The notes beneath the pieces are model-generated. The model was not told the DNA's origin. It saw nothing but the letters and a program-made list of their open reading frames with translations, and ran no database searches. Shown here in pieces: positions 24,998 through 37,557 of a DNA stretch of 64,000 bases (positions are counted from its first letter, which is position 1; each line of letters starts with the position of its first letter). The stretch is from the NCBI GenBank assembly GCA_013180625.2, contig SNVD02011482.1, positions 868,001 through 932,000 on the forward strand. The letters run 5' to 3'. This DNA comes from Boswellia sacra. Its lineage: Eukaryota > Streptophyta > Magnoliopsida > Sapindales > Burseraceae. Position numbers and translations under genes: made by a program.

Positions 24998-27900
24998 ATG
25001 GACCAGAATAGTCCACAAATCGATCCAAGGAGTGGTTTCAATTCACTAACGAAAACGTTTCACCCCCTCAGACCTCCTATTGATATTCCTCAAGAGGATA
25101 CTCTTCTTTCAGTTGTTGATTACGCTTTCTCTCTCAGAGCAAACTTTTCATGGCGTGATGATTCGCTGGCGTTGATCAATGCATCCACCGACGAGCGGAT
25201 TTCATACTCCACGCTTATTCGCAGAACCAACTCCCTGGCTGCTTATTTACAGAAGCTAATTAAGCTTTCCGAAAACGACACCGCTTTCATTCTTTCTCCA
25301 ACCAATATTCATGTCCCGATCATCTACCTCTCTATTCTCTCCATCGGCGGTGTCATCTCTCCGGGAAATCCAGTCAGCACCGAGTCAGAGATTTCCCGCC
25401 TAGTTCAGTTATCTAAGCCAGTGATTGCATTTGCCACGTCATCAACGGTTCACAAGCTTCCGAAACTTAAGTACCAGACCATCCTCATCGACTCTCCCGA
25501 GTTCGAGTCAATTATGATAAATTCGAAACTTGAATTCGATCGACTTAAGGTGAGTCAGTCCGATTTGGCGGCGATCATGTACTCGTCAGGAACAACCGGC
25601 AATGTGAAAGGGGTGATGCTGAGTCATAGAAATTTAACAGCACAAGTTGCCACCTCTTATGCGTCTTGGGCGGGAAAGCGAGATTCACCGGCGGTTATGC
25701 TATATACGTTACCGTATTTCCACGCATACGGGTTCTTGTGTAGTCTCAGATCGGTGGCATTGAATGAGACGGCTGTGGTAATGGAGAGGTTTTTTTTTGA
25801 AGAAGATGCTGAAGGCCATGGAGACATTCAGAGTTACGCACATGGCGTCGACTCCACCGGTGGTGGTGGCGACGTCCAAAGATGGTTTAGCGACCGACTA
25901 CGATTTGAGTTCGCTTGAGAATGTAGTCTGTGGCGCGGCCCCATTAGGGAAGGATGTGATCGCAGCATTTAAGGCGAGATTCCCCAAGGTTGTGTTAGTG
26001 CAGGTTAGTGTTACCATCTAGCAGTCAAATTAATTTCATGGCTTCCCTTCGAAATTAAAAAAAAAAAAAACCTACGACTTATTTATAATTTAAAATTTAT
26101 TCATAATTTAAATAAATTTTTTTATAATGATACAATATTTAAAAAAAATATCTATCTTTGACAAAGCTAAACTTATAACTTTTACACACAAAATTTTAAA
26201 TATAAAATTAATATAATATCATTAAATCCTTAATATAAATATTTATTATATTATTTTTTTACTTGATGTCACGTTAATTTTTTATATAAATATAATATAT
26301 ATACTTTATTTATTTATATGTATAACATTATTATTTTTTCAAATATTCTCATATTTAACTCAATATAAAAGGTAATTGAAATCGAAGTTTTACAAAATTC
26401 TTGAGAGAGTTGTTAATTTCTTTATTCGATTAGTTGATAGAAAAATAATGGCCACTGTCCGTTATGCTCACAGGTTTTGTGTAGATAAGAGATGCTGTTA
26501 GATTGTAACAAGAGGAAATTAGATTCCACCCGCTGGATCCCTCCTCTGCATTTCTAAACAGCTTCTCATATGAGGATAAATAGATAGTTCGATCATGATT
26601 AATCATTTTGATATTAACAATGCTATAAGAAAAAAAAAATCTAATGCTTACAACATATTATTGTTTTACAACAATAAATTGACTTCAAGGAATTACCAGT
26701 TGATCAGATCCCTCCTCCTCTCTAGCTCTAAACAACGACTCATACGAGGATAAATAGTTCGATCATCATTTACCATTATCATATTGATAGTAACGACGTT
26801 ATAGGAAAAAAGAAAAATCCAATGCTTACAACAGAGTATTGTTTGGCAACAATAAATTGATGACTTCAAAGAATTACTAGCTGATCGATATGGAATATCT
26901 ATCCGAGTGTACCATATGGGAATGTATTCGTTAGGGATGCATCCGTAATTTGCCATATCATATATCCAAAGCAATGTTATATATATAAAAATAATAATAG
27001 CTAGCAAATTTAGCAACTTAATTTTCATAAAATATATATTAGCAATATTAGCAGATATTTAGGTATGTAATGTGCTGACGAATTAAGAATGTTGATGCGT
27101 TTTGAAAGGGTTACGGGTTAACTGAAACAGCGGAAGGAGTTTTCCGAACAACAGGTCCGGTGGAAACTATGCCCTGGGGCTCGACGGGGAAGCTTTCAGA
27201 AGGTTCTGAAGCAAAAGTTGTGGATCCTGAAACAGGTGAAGTCTTGCCTGCATGCAAAGAAGGGGAGCTTTGGATTCGAGGACCCACAGTAATGAAAGGT
27301 ACCCGATGCCATTTGATCAGTACCACCAGTGTATGAAAAGCTTAGCACATATTAATTGCTGTGATAAATTTGTTGTATGTAGTGTTTGTGGTAGCCTCTT
27401 GTTGTGGCCTCGATCGGCAGGTTGCAATGAGAGCTTTTTATAAACTAATTCATGAAATTGCTCAATTAATTAGCTTAATTATATTGTCTATAAATAATAT
27501 ATACATGTGTTGTCCAGCTAGCTGGTGCTACGTACTGTCTAGTGTCTGCTGAGCTTGGAAGAACCGTAAACCTTGGTTTTTTTGTGTATATGCAGGCTAT
27601 GTTGGAGACCCTGAAGCAACTTCTGCTACTTTGTTATCCGATGGGTGGATGAGGACCGGAGATCTTTGTTACATTGATAACGATGGCTTCCTTTATGTTG
27701 TGGATAGACTTAAGGAGTTAATCAAGTATAAGGGATATCAGGTAGTTAATTTAAACGGTATCTTATTAATTGTAAGTTGGCATTGTATGAATCAGGATCC
27801 TCATCTTTATCTAAGTTTCTTGAATCTTTTAGAATGTGATGACCTGTAAATCTTAACTTTTATGGATGGTTAAAATTTGTTTTTATTTTCTCTCTTAATT

Positions 27901-28976
27901 AATATCCAATCACATTTTCCATTAATTAGCTCAACTGCTTAAGTACAGATAATGCTCAAGAGAGGATCCTAGTTTATATATTAATTGATCACTCTTCACT
28001 AGGGCATGCTATGGATGAGGATTAATGAGGACAACCTTTGGATTCATGCTTTCATTATTAGTATTTACTATGTTTATATATAAATAGTTAATACTAATCT
28101 AATTTGCAGGTTGCCCCAGCAGAACTAGAACAATTGCTCATTTCCCATCCGGAGATAGTTGATGCTGCAGTGATACCGTAAGTAATTTCTCTCTCTTCTC
28201 TGATCTTTTTAACTTCAAATCTTAAAATAAAATAAGCAATCATGAATCTTGCCTTATATGGTATATGCTTGATAATTATAGGCTTCCATATGCTATGATA
28301 CTACAAGACGATCGAGAAGTGGTTATTTCTCTGTTTGTAGTTGAACTTCTAATTTTTGTTTTTGACGCAGATATCCTGACAAAGAAGCTGGTCAGGTGCC
28401 AATGGCTTTTGTGGTCAGACGGCCCCAAAGCAGCCTCCACGAAGCCAATATCGTTGATTTTGTCGCAAAACAGGTGCTTAATTATCCTGTAAGATTATTG
28501 AAATCAGCCAGCTTTCAATAAATATAGGGAAAAAGACTGAAATCACGATAGATTTTATTATGAGAAACATGTCGATCGTAACCACTGAAAATTGGTCAGG
28601 AGCACGGGTTCAAAAGTAATTGAAATTAGTCTAACAAAATTTATGACAAAACCTTCCCCCAGATTTTTGTTTATATTTTTTTTGCATCTTGTGTTCTCAT
28701 ATACGGATAATTATGTTAAGATTTATTTCTCTAATAAGTTCATAGTATGCACTTTGAAAATGTTGGCATGATTATAAGGTTATAATGGTTTGCAAGAAAA
28801 CAATTCTTGATGAATGACAATCAATAAATTTTATATATCAGGTTGCACCATACAAGAAAATAAGGCGTGTAGCCTTTGTCAATTCTATACCTAAAAATGT
28901 AGCTGGGAAGATATTGAGAAAGGAGTTGAGGTCGAACGTTGCTGTTCCACCAGCTCGGAATTCATCAAGGCTGTGA
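24998..28976 (+). pseudogene. 4-coumarate:CoA ligase-like acyl-CoA synthetase, copy 1, frameshifted
   Basis: Six exons: 24998-26003, 27109-27298, 27596-27741, 28110-28177, 28371-28473 and 28842-28976, with GT-AG introns at the same phases as copy 2. It is an ANL-family adenylating enzyme: P-loop motif [11 protein letters not shown], then [26 protein letters not shown] and the catalytic-lysine segment AGKILRKEL. The C-terminus SRL is a type 1 peroxisomal signal. Exon 1 is 1006 bases against 1005 in copy 2: a run of nine T after ATGGAGAGG (25790-25798) adds one base, so translation shifts and stops at 25918 after 306 residues, losing the C-terminal half. All other exons are intact, so it is a recent pseudogene or a sequence error in the homopolymer. 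Nearest relatives are the 4CL-like and OPC-8:0 CoA ligase groups. Confidence 0.9.
26535..26886. repeat. Tandem duplication in intron 1 of 4CL-like copy 1
   Basis: A unit of about 171 bp is present twice (from 26535 and from 26706). Shared landmarks are ATCCCTCCTC, CATACGAGGATAAATAG (ATATGAGG in the first), TTCGATCAT, AATGCTTACAACA, CAACAATAAATTGA and GAATTACCAG. The copies differ by scattered changes and small gaps. Confidence 0.8.
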
Positions 28977-30162
28977 CTTATCTTTTAATTAATTGTTGAT
29001 AAACATATTGAACTCGTAATTTAATGTAGTCATTATCAGTGTTTGATTATCATATATATTGAAAATGCATGTGGTAAAAGAATATATAAAAGAATAAAGT
29101 ATAAATGTTAAATTTACATATACGAGCTTAAGAATTAAAAAGAAATGATAAATTTAACATAGTAACCGTCATGATCTAATCATTTAAAAAAATAAAAAAT
29201 TATTAATTATTAAAAAAATATTGTTTAGTCTACTTGTAAGAGAGGCATATGAGACTTGATCCACTTTTTGATCAACAGACAAAGATTGTCTTAGTCATAC
29301 GCGAAGAAGACAATGCAAAGAGATGAACTCAAAAAAAAAAAAACAATGAACTGCTTGAAGACTCTAAAATCTCTGAACCAATTAATTATCTTAGAAAGGG
29401 AATTCCTCAGCCGCACCAAATGAAGACCTGATCAACTCGGCATCCTCCAATAGTTTCTTCAATTAATTTGCTTTTCAAGTTGCAAAGCCAACATTGTCAA
29501 GGAAATATTGCTGACATTTTACCCTCCAGTGATCAAGCCAATGAGGGGATCAACTTAACAACAGCAAAAATCTGAGTATTTAATTAGTATTGAAAAGAAT
29601 TTTAAGTGAAAATTATTAAGTCAAACCAAGTTCTTAGAAGTCAAACATAGTCAACTAATACTTCAAGAAATCCATGTATGTCCATCCTCCAACAAGTTTA
29701 TGTAATTGAAGGTACATTACATGCCAGATTTGAGGTTATAATTGGTTGTTATTGCTAGATCCATGAGAGAGTCTCTCCTACCTCAGTGGTGTAGCCAACC
29801 AATAGGAGGAGAAAAAAAAGGGAGATAAAAACTGAAAAATCATTTCCCACACACAACCCTTACCCGCCGCCAATTGGCTGGCTACACCACTCAACCCAGC
29901 CACAAGGTGCAGCTAAGATAGGACATATTCTCTCCTTGATCCATAAATTGTGACGCGGAAATCCGCCTGTAAATAATATGCCTCTAGGTCGGTACCTCGT
30001 TGCCTTAATGGCTCGTTCCTCAAGAGTTTAGCCATTAAGACTTGTCAAAATGACGAGGACTAAGTTTATCAAGTTGACTCATTTAACATTAGCTTATATA
30101 TGTGATTCATTAATAGAAGACATTGTGATAATGAGACGTTTCGTATTGAGAGGGACAATATG
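28977..30162. other. Intergenic stretch downstream of 4CL-like copy 1, with two inverted repeats
   Basis: The first part is the 3' region of copy 1. No gene is seen. An imperfect inverted repeat lies at 29782-29806 and 29870-29893 (CTCAGTGGTGTAGCCAACCA against CCAATTGGCTGGCTACACCA). A perfect 10-base stem, CTTAATGGCT/AGCCATTAAG, with a 16-base loop lies at 30004-30039. Confidence 0.5.
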
Positions 30163-30380
30163 AGTTATGGTACAAAATATCTAGAGAATTTTGTAAATCT
30201 AGATTTTTATTTCATTTACTAATATTTTTAATCCAACGAATTACACGTTGACTTCATCTATATATATGTATAAAGACTAACCGTATAAACAATGTGCTGA
30301 TTGCTAATAGACTAACACACTTATGCTGCTAGGACTAATAGCGTGACTTATAACTTCCAAAACAAATTCTCTGCTTAACA
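30163..30380 (-). repeat. Copia LTR, left (3' LTR of the minus-strand element)
   Basis: It begins AGTTATGGTACAAAATATC and ends CTCTGCTTAACA, next to the polypurine tract. Same length as the right LTR. Target duplication ATATG lies immediately to the left. Confidence 0.88.
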
Positions 30381-30562
30381 TCCCCCTTCAAGCTCAACTG
30401 ACAAGTTTTAATAAAACTTTCTGAATGAGCTAGCCTTAGATGATTATTATACATCAGATAGTTCCTTGACTATGAGTTTATCTCAAAAATGCAAATTTGC
30501 TTCCTATCAAAGGATCGGTTTAGACACTGCAATTTGATGTTCTATTGGCGTGTGTTGTACAA

Positions 30563-31897
30563 TGTTGCTTAAAAATTGCAAGTGTACGATATCGTGAACA
30601 AATAATAAAATGAGAGTACAAGTATCATCCCATGAGGACTGTTACTATTAAATACCGAAATTGTGTTAACATCTATTTAATTTAAATAATTTATAAAAGA
30701 GAATTGAGTTTTGGTAAGATTAAGCAAAAGTTGATTAAACTAAAATTAACACTACGGACACTCACAAAAATTATGGATAGAAGAATTTAATGATTAAAAA
30801 TCTAGGGATCTGATTTCATCAAAATTAATCAATTCAACTTCTCTAATTTAATTAACCAATGTTTATTCCTATTGTTGCCAATCGATTTCAAAAATTTAAT
30901 TATTATTCTTTCTTAAGCAATAATAATGTATATTAATATATTAGAATCACATCTCTGTCTCATTTAACTTACTATTAATACCCATTAAACATAAGAAATC
31001 ATACATGATTACACAAATCACATTCTTATTATTTCTATCTCACATGATTTGTGGCAAGATAATTAAGGACTAATGTGAACATCACTTCTCAGTCTCAATC
31101 CACGTCTCAATTCATGCAATAATTGGCTAGATAATTACAAAGATTAAGCATTTAATTAAATTGCTCGACAGTATTTGGAATAAACATCAATTAACTAAAA
31201 TTAAAAGAAAGTGAACATCAAAATACTGTTACATCTTCACCTTAGAAAAGAAAAATTAATTCATATTACAAAGAAATACAGATCTAAACATGTTTTTAAA
31301 CAAAAGCGAAGAGAGGGATAGAAAAACATGCTATGGAGAATTGAATCTTTGATGATGAAGATGACGTCTGTCTGGTTTTGGTTTCTCCTCTCCAAGAATT
31401 CCTCTCCAAGTCCAAATCACTGATAAGTCATCTACCAGAGTTTTCTTCGTCCATTCAAATTCCTTCTTGCTTGAATGAACTCCTTCTTTTTTTTCCAATC
31501 CCAACTAACAAGAGAGAAGACACACTCATTTCTTTTCTTGGGATACCACATATGGACCAGTTTTTATTGATTCCCCCAAGTCAATGAACCATTCACTTAA
31601 GTGCTCCATCGAAAGGTTGTCTTCCGAAAAGATGGATAAAAATTGATTTTCTTTTTATATCTCTTGAGTGCTCCACTGAAAGTGCAAATACTCCAAATTA
31701 ATAGTCCTGTCCAGCTCATTTTCCACATGAGACAAATCATTGTAGAACTTTATCTTCATTTAATCGGGTTTACAACCTGAAATTCCTTAGGTATAATTCA
31801 TACAAACTTAGATAAAATTCATCAATTAAACACAAAAAAGAGGGACAGAAAACTAAAGATAAAAGGTGAAAATAATATGTGAAAATTAGACTTATCA
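30563..31897 (-). mobile_element. Solo LTR inserted in the Copia element
   Basis: The segment interrupts the space between the Copia RNase H region and its polypurine tract. On the plus strand it runs from TGTTGCTTAAAAATTGC to AATTAGACTTATCA, a TG...CA form. It contains AAATTGCAAGTGTACGA and ATCATCCCATGAGGACTG, phrases I recognise from a widespread group of plant LTRs. The flanks TACAA and TATAA match at four of five bases. No internal region or second LTR is present. Confidence 0.55.
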
Positions 31898-34800
31898 TAT
31901 AACTAACTGATTTGCCATAGCTTTTTCTTTAATAAAATGTGCATTTATCTCTATGTGCTTGGTCATGGCATGAAACACAGGATTATTAGCTGCAAGAGAT
32001 TCTACACTATTGTCATCACACCATAAAATTGGTACTTGAGTAGTCTTGAAACTAATCTCCTACAGTAACCCTTGTAGCCATATAGTTTCTACAGTTTCTT
32101 GAGAGAGAGACCTATGTTCAGCTTCAGTTGAGGATTTTGCAACAACTTTATGTTTCTTAAAGCACCAATGAATTAAATTTTTACCAAAATAAACACAATA
32201 ACTGGATGTTGATCTTCTATCATCAGCGCCTAATCTGCATCACTGTAGCCATTAAGATTAAAGCTAGTCATTGGTTTGAAAGTCAAGCTATGCTACAATT
32301 TACCTTTAAGATATCTTAAAAACCTCTTACAAGCTTGCCAATGCATTTCGGTAGGTTCTTGTAAATACTGACCTAATTTTTTGATAGCAAATACAATGTC
32401 AGGTCTTGACATTAACAAATATTGCAAAGCTCCAATAGCACTCCTATACACACTTGGCTACTTAAAAGCTTCACTGTCATACAAAAACAATTTAGAGCCA
32501 ACTACCTAAGAGTAATCCTACCTTTTGCCTCAAGTATGTTGGATTTCTTAACCAACATCTGATGCATACTTGTTTTAATGAACAAAATTCTGTTAGAAGT
32601 TTCATAAACCTCAAATCCTAAAAAGTAACTCACATGACCAAGTGACTTAAGTGCAAACTGATTATTAAGATCCTTAATAACTTGCTGCAATTGATCAGAA
32701 TCTGTCCCAATGACCAAAATATCATCCACATACACAAGTAAAAAAATAAGCTTCCCTTGAGAATGATAGATAAACATACTACTATCTAATATTGATTCCC
32801 GAAACCCCTGCTGAAGTAAGGCAGCCTTGAGAGTGTCAAACCAAGCTCTAGGTGTCTGCTTCAATTCTTAAAGGACTTAACTTACAAACAAAATTAGGAT
32901 ACTTAGAATCAACAAAACTAGTAGGTTGATACATAAACATAGTCTCTTGTAGGCCCCTATTCAAGAAAGAGAAGATTACCCGTATACTAGATGACTTAAT
33001 AATCACAGGACTAAATGTATCAAAAAAATCATCCCCAGTAGTTTGTTGAAAACCTTTGGCCATAAGCCTGGCCTTATATGCGTTGAATAGAGCCATCAAC
33101 ATTATATTTCAGTCTAAATATCCATTTACAGTACACAATATGCATATTAGGAAAGCCTGGTACAAGTAGAGGTACAACTGACCATGTGTTATCTTGCTGC
33201 AGTGCTTGAAATTCAAATTGCATTATAGCAAACCAATTTTCTTCTAATAATGCTTGCTCAACTGAAGAAGGTTAAGTGGAAGAGGTAGTTGAAGCAAGGT
33301 AGGATAGTGTTTAGGTTTTTGAATCCTAACCTAAGACCTTGTAACCATAGGATGACAGTTAATGTTGAAAAAAAGAAGGATTATAAACTAGTTATGGTAC
33401 ATTAGTAGGAAAAAGAGAATGTGAAGGGAAAACAATATTTGAAGGTGTGACTGAAATAGCATTTATTGGTGAATCTGAATGTGTAACACTATAAAGGATT
33501 GATGAAGTTAAATGTGATGAAGAAGATGAAATAATATCAGCTGATGCAGGAACCTTAGAAGGTAAAAACCAAACTGTTGAAAAGATATTTGATGTAGAAG
33601 TTTTTGAGGTAGACAACTTGGAAAAATCAAGAGCAAAAGGAAAATTAGGTTTATCAAACAAAACACTTTTAGAGACATAATTTTCCTGAAGAATGTAAAC
33701 AAAGATAACCCTTATGTAAAGAACTATAAAAAGAAAAACACATTTAGAAGTATGAAAAAAGAAATTATCATAATTGTATGGCCTTAGATTAGGGTAAGAA
33801 GCACAACCAAAGACTTTAGGGAACTTATGATTAGGAGAAAAATTAAATAAGGTATGAAAAAGAGAATCAAATACTAAAGCAGATGTATGTAATCGATTTA
33901 TAAGATAAACTGTTGTATGAAAAGCATGTTACTAGCTAGAATTTTAGAGGCATGGAAGCCTAAGCTAACAAGGTTAAACTGATTTCTACAAATATATCTG
34001 TGTTTCCTTTCCATAGAGCCAATTTGTTGGTGAACATAAGGACAAGGATGTGTAAAACTAATACCTAGAGAAACTAAATAAGGGGTTGAGGACCTAAATT
34101 CACCTCTCCAATCAGATTGAAGATATTTAAGTTTGGTATTAAATTGTCTTTTCGCATGAGCTAGAAATTGTTTGAAAATGTGAAATACATAGATTTGAAT
34201 TATAGTGGAAAAATCTGAGAAAACTTACTGTAATCATCAACAAACAATAAGTAATACATGAACCTATCAACCAAAGATATTGGAGAAGGTCCCCAAACAT
34301 CTGTGTAAACAAGTTCAAGTGGAGAACTAGACTTAGAATGTGAACAAGGATAAGTACTGTGGCCTTTTTTTGGGTACTAATAGGACTAATAAAAAGAAAA
34401 AAGATTAGCATTACAAGAGAACAAATGAGTTTTATTTGCAATATGAGATAGTACTTACATGTGGGTGACCTAATCATCTATGCCATACCATTGTAGTATT
34501 TATAGGTTTATAGGATTATTACAAGTATGAGCAAGGAATACAGAGAGAGGTACTGCTGATGTGGAATGAAACTTAGCAAGAAGTGGGAAGAAGAGGAACA
34601 CGCAGCAAGCTGATACAATCCCTAATTAAGAGTGCCTTAGAGTAACGGAATTCTAGTTTTCTTGTCCTTGACAACACAATAATCAAAATGGAATTCAATA
34701 ATGACATCATTATCTTTGGTAAATTAAGAAACACTAAGTAAATTCTTAGTTAGAGCATGAATATGTAATATTCTAGATAGGTAAAAAGGTTTAGTTGAAA

Positions 34801-34900
34801 GAGAAGAAGCAAACTTATTAGAACCAATATGTGCAATATTAAGAAGATTACCATTACTAACTTGCACAACACTAGGTCATTGATACTCAGATTTGAGAGC
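31898..34900 (-). pseudogene. Broken Copia pol (integrase, reverse transcriptase, RNase H)
   Basis: Read on the minus strand, 34480-33900 gives integrase-like pieces. 33100-32502 gives reverse transcriptase, with KARLMAKGFQQ, AWFDTLKAALLQQGFRES and the catalytic LVYVDDILVIG near 32730. 32400-31905 gives RNase H-type sequence such as NPVFHAMTKHIEI. Stops and frameshifts separate these parts, so no product is expected. Confidence 0.85.
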
Positions 34901-36145
34901 TAAATTTTCTAAGATCAAAGGTTATATGATCAGTAGCTCTAGGGTCTATATACCAAGATAGATCATTAACAATATTAGGAGATGTAACATAAGCTTGAGC
35001 ATGAGATGAAACATAGTTTGGAACTGATAATGCAACATAGGCTTGTGTTGATTAAGAATTCTGATAACCTGGCTGAGTAAACTGAGAAGGAGCTTGCAGT
35101 GGACCTGGAGTAGATCTTGGACATTGAAAGCTTACATCAAAACAATAGTAGCAATTCAATGCAATGTGTCTTAATTTGCCACAAACTTGACAAACAAGTT
35201 GATTGCCTCTTCTACAATAAAAGTTTGTCCTATGCCTCTACCCCTAGGATTAGTAGAGCCTTTAGAGAAATTAGAGAACTGATTTGAACCATTGTGAGGT
35301 CGAGAAGTAGCATGATTGGTCTGTTTAGCAAAATTTGCACTACTAGAAAAGAAATCCAGTACTAGAGTAGTATTATACTTGGCTAAACATAGCTCATAAC
35401 TTTGCAATTGGAATTGTGCTTCTTCTAGTGATACATAGCCAGCTTTAGAAGTCAAATTCACAATAATAGCATCAAATTCAGGACTTAGACCATCTAAAAT
35501 ATAGAATAGAAGATCATCATCAGTGATCTCAGTACCAATAACAAGTAGAGTATTAGCAAATCCCTTCATCTTTAAAAAATAATCAGAAATTGATAAGGAA
35601 TCTTTCTTAGTGGTTTGTAATTGATGCTTAATATATAAAGAATATGCTATAGATTATGTTTGAAGCAACTTTTCAAGAGTAGACCAAATCTCCTTTGAAG
35701 ACTTGAAATGCGTAACATATCCAAACATGCTTTCAGAAATTGAAGCTAATAGCCAACTAAGAATAAACTGATCCATTCGAGTCCAAAATAGAAAGTCATA
35801 ATTGATATGTTAAGAGCTTTCAACCTTTTTTGGAGATACTTGAGAAGACAACAACGGTGAATGACATACCTTAGAACGAGTAATGAAACCATCCATATCA
35901 TAGGCACGTAGAGCTACTAGAACCTGAGACTGCCAAAATCCATAGTTTTCCTTCTTGAGTTAAATGGAAAATTAAGGTATAGCAGTTGGAAGTGATGATA
36001 GAAAATAGATCTAGGAAGAAGAATTTGTTGATCGTTTAGTATTGGAAGAATTTATTGTAATTTCAGCAACATTTGCAAATGCATAAGCATCGAAAGGAAA
36101 TTTTCCAGGAACATATGTGTTTGGTAGAAAATTTGGATTAGCCAT
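34901..36145 (-). pseudogene. Broken Copia gag and protease region
   Basis: The start MANPNFLPNTYVPGKFPFDA at 36145 follows the primer-binding site. A UBN2-type gag core is at 35569-35171 (LSPEFDAIIVNLTSKAGYVS, then LEEAQFQLQSYE), followed by a zinc-knuckle remnant and, near 34940, a protease-like WYIDPRATDHIT. Several in-frame stops are present, for example around 35950 and 35060. Confidence 0.8.
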
Positions 36146-36171
36146 GATGTTAGTCGCAGGCTCTGGTACCA

Positions 36172-36389
36172 AGTTGTGGTACAAAATATCTAGAGAATTT
36201 TGTAGATCTAGATTTTTATTTCATTTTCTAATATTTTTGATACAATGAATTACATGTTACTTCATCTATATGTATGTACAAAGATTAATTGTATAACAAT
36301 GTGCTTAACTGCTAATAGACTAACAACCTTACGCTAACTAAGACTAACAGCGTGACTTATAACTTCCAAAAAAGCTTCTCTGCTTCACA
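36172..36389 (-). repeat. Copia LTR, right (5' LTR of the minus-strand element)
   Basis: It begins AGTTGTGGTACAAAATATC and ends CTCTGCTTCACA. It abuts the primer-binding site on its left side and the ATATG target duplication on its right. Confidence 0.88.
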
Positions 36390-36782
36390 ATATGCAAGGT
36401 AATTAATTAATATTTGCTAATCTTCTTCAAAGGCTTGCTGGAATTATCCTAAATTAGTTTCGTTAACTATACTCGAGACCCATTTAACTAAGGGAGGTAA
36501 AGTACTTGTTTTTAAATTGAAGGCTTTTCAAAACCGCAGGCCGTCGGAGTAGTTACCATTTTTAAAAACAATAATGCTAGGCTTGTAACTCAAATGCAAT
36601 CCAAAGTCTATAACTTGCAGCTGTTGTAGCTTAAATAATAAAATCCTACTAGATGTAATTTTCTTATTTATTTTTGTTTTTCCTCCTTTAGTGAACTGCT
36701 ACATCATATTGTAGACTTTTGGTTGTATTTGAGTTGTAAGTCTAATACTACTATTTTTAAAAAATTCCAACCCCATCCTTTA

Positions 36783-37497
36783 GTTATAGAGTTGTTCTAT
36801 TTAGCCCTCAATTTCCAACCCTCAATCTCCCACTTATAAATTCACTCAATTAAAAAATTTTAATTCATATCAATTTCTCAATCACAACCCCAATTAGTTC
36901 CCAAATTATTATTTAATTATTATTTATTTTTTTTCCACTAACATATAGTTTTCAATTTTTAACAAAATAAAATATTTTCTAATACTTCTTCGTCACTTTT
37001 CCTTGGAGTTTCAATGTTTCATGGCTCTAACCCCATGTCATTTATAAAATTTTGTTGAACTTTACATTGTACAATGTGTATAGCACAAATTTTAATAAAA
37101 TGGGGAATTAAAAAACAATATAATTCCTCTAAATTATTAATTATATATGGATTATCGCAAGTGATGTATTTATTTAATATGGCAATTATTAATAATATAG
37201 AAGACCTGGATCTTCCAAGTGCTACAACAGTACTTATATTTGGACTTCTTAAAACCTTATTTAAGTTATTGTTGGAGAAGAGAATAAAGCTAAGCATTCC
37301 AAACAAAATATATATATGTAGACCCTTTCAGCATCAATGCTTCTTATTTCTTAATTTGAATCCTTCATTTATTTTTATTTTCTCTTTTACACAGCTACTT
37401 ACCGCACAACAAATTAACACAAAGCTGTAAATTAAAAAGAAAGAATGGGGTTTAACGAGTTGGAAAGTGGGATTAAATAGAACTACTCTAGTTATAT
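36783..37497. mobile_element. Probable MITE with imperfect terminal inverted repeats
   Basis: The left end reads TTATAGAGTTGTTCTATTTA, then GCCCTCAATTTCCAACC. The right end read inwards is ATAACTAGAGTAGTTCTATT, then TAATCCCACTTTCCAACTC. The inner part is AT-rich; two open frames on opposite strands in it (37019-37306, 37074-37430) are mirror images of the same stretch and not genes. The target duplication is unclear. Confidence 0.5.
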
Positions 37498-37557
37498 TAT
37501 TTTCAAAGATTGACTATTAAAAATGAAACTCCTTTCTGACTAAAAATTTTGATTAAG

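Larger units (their letters stand above)
30163..36389 (-). mobile_element. Degenerate Ty1/copia LTR retrotransposon
   Basis: Two 218-bp LTRs (30163-30380 and 36172-36389) are flanked by the exact 5-bp duplication ATATG (30158-30162 and 36390-36394). On the minus strand the element reads 5' LTR (right), then directly TGGTACCAGAGCC, a primer-binding site for initiator tRNA-Met, then gag, pol, a polypurine tract TTGAAGGGGGA beside the left LTR, and the 3' LTR. The order gag, integrase, reverse transcriptase, RNase H is that of Copia. All coding parts are broken by stops and frameshifts, and the LTRs differ at roughly two dozen positions, so the insertion is old. A 1.3-kb solo LTR sits inside. 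Confidence 0.9.

Noticed and set aside
37019..37430. Two overlapping frames on opposite strands
   Set aside because: They lie within the MITE-like element and are complementary shadows of each other.
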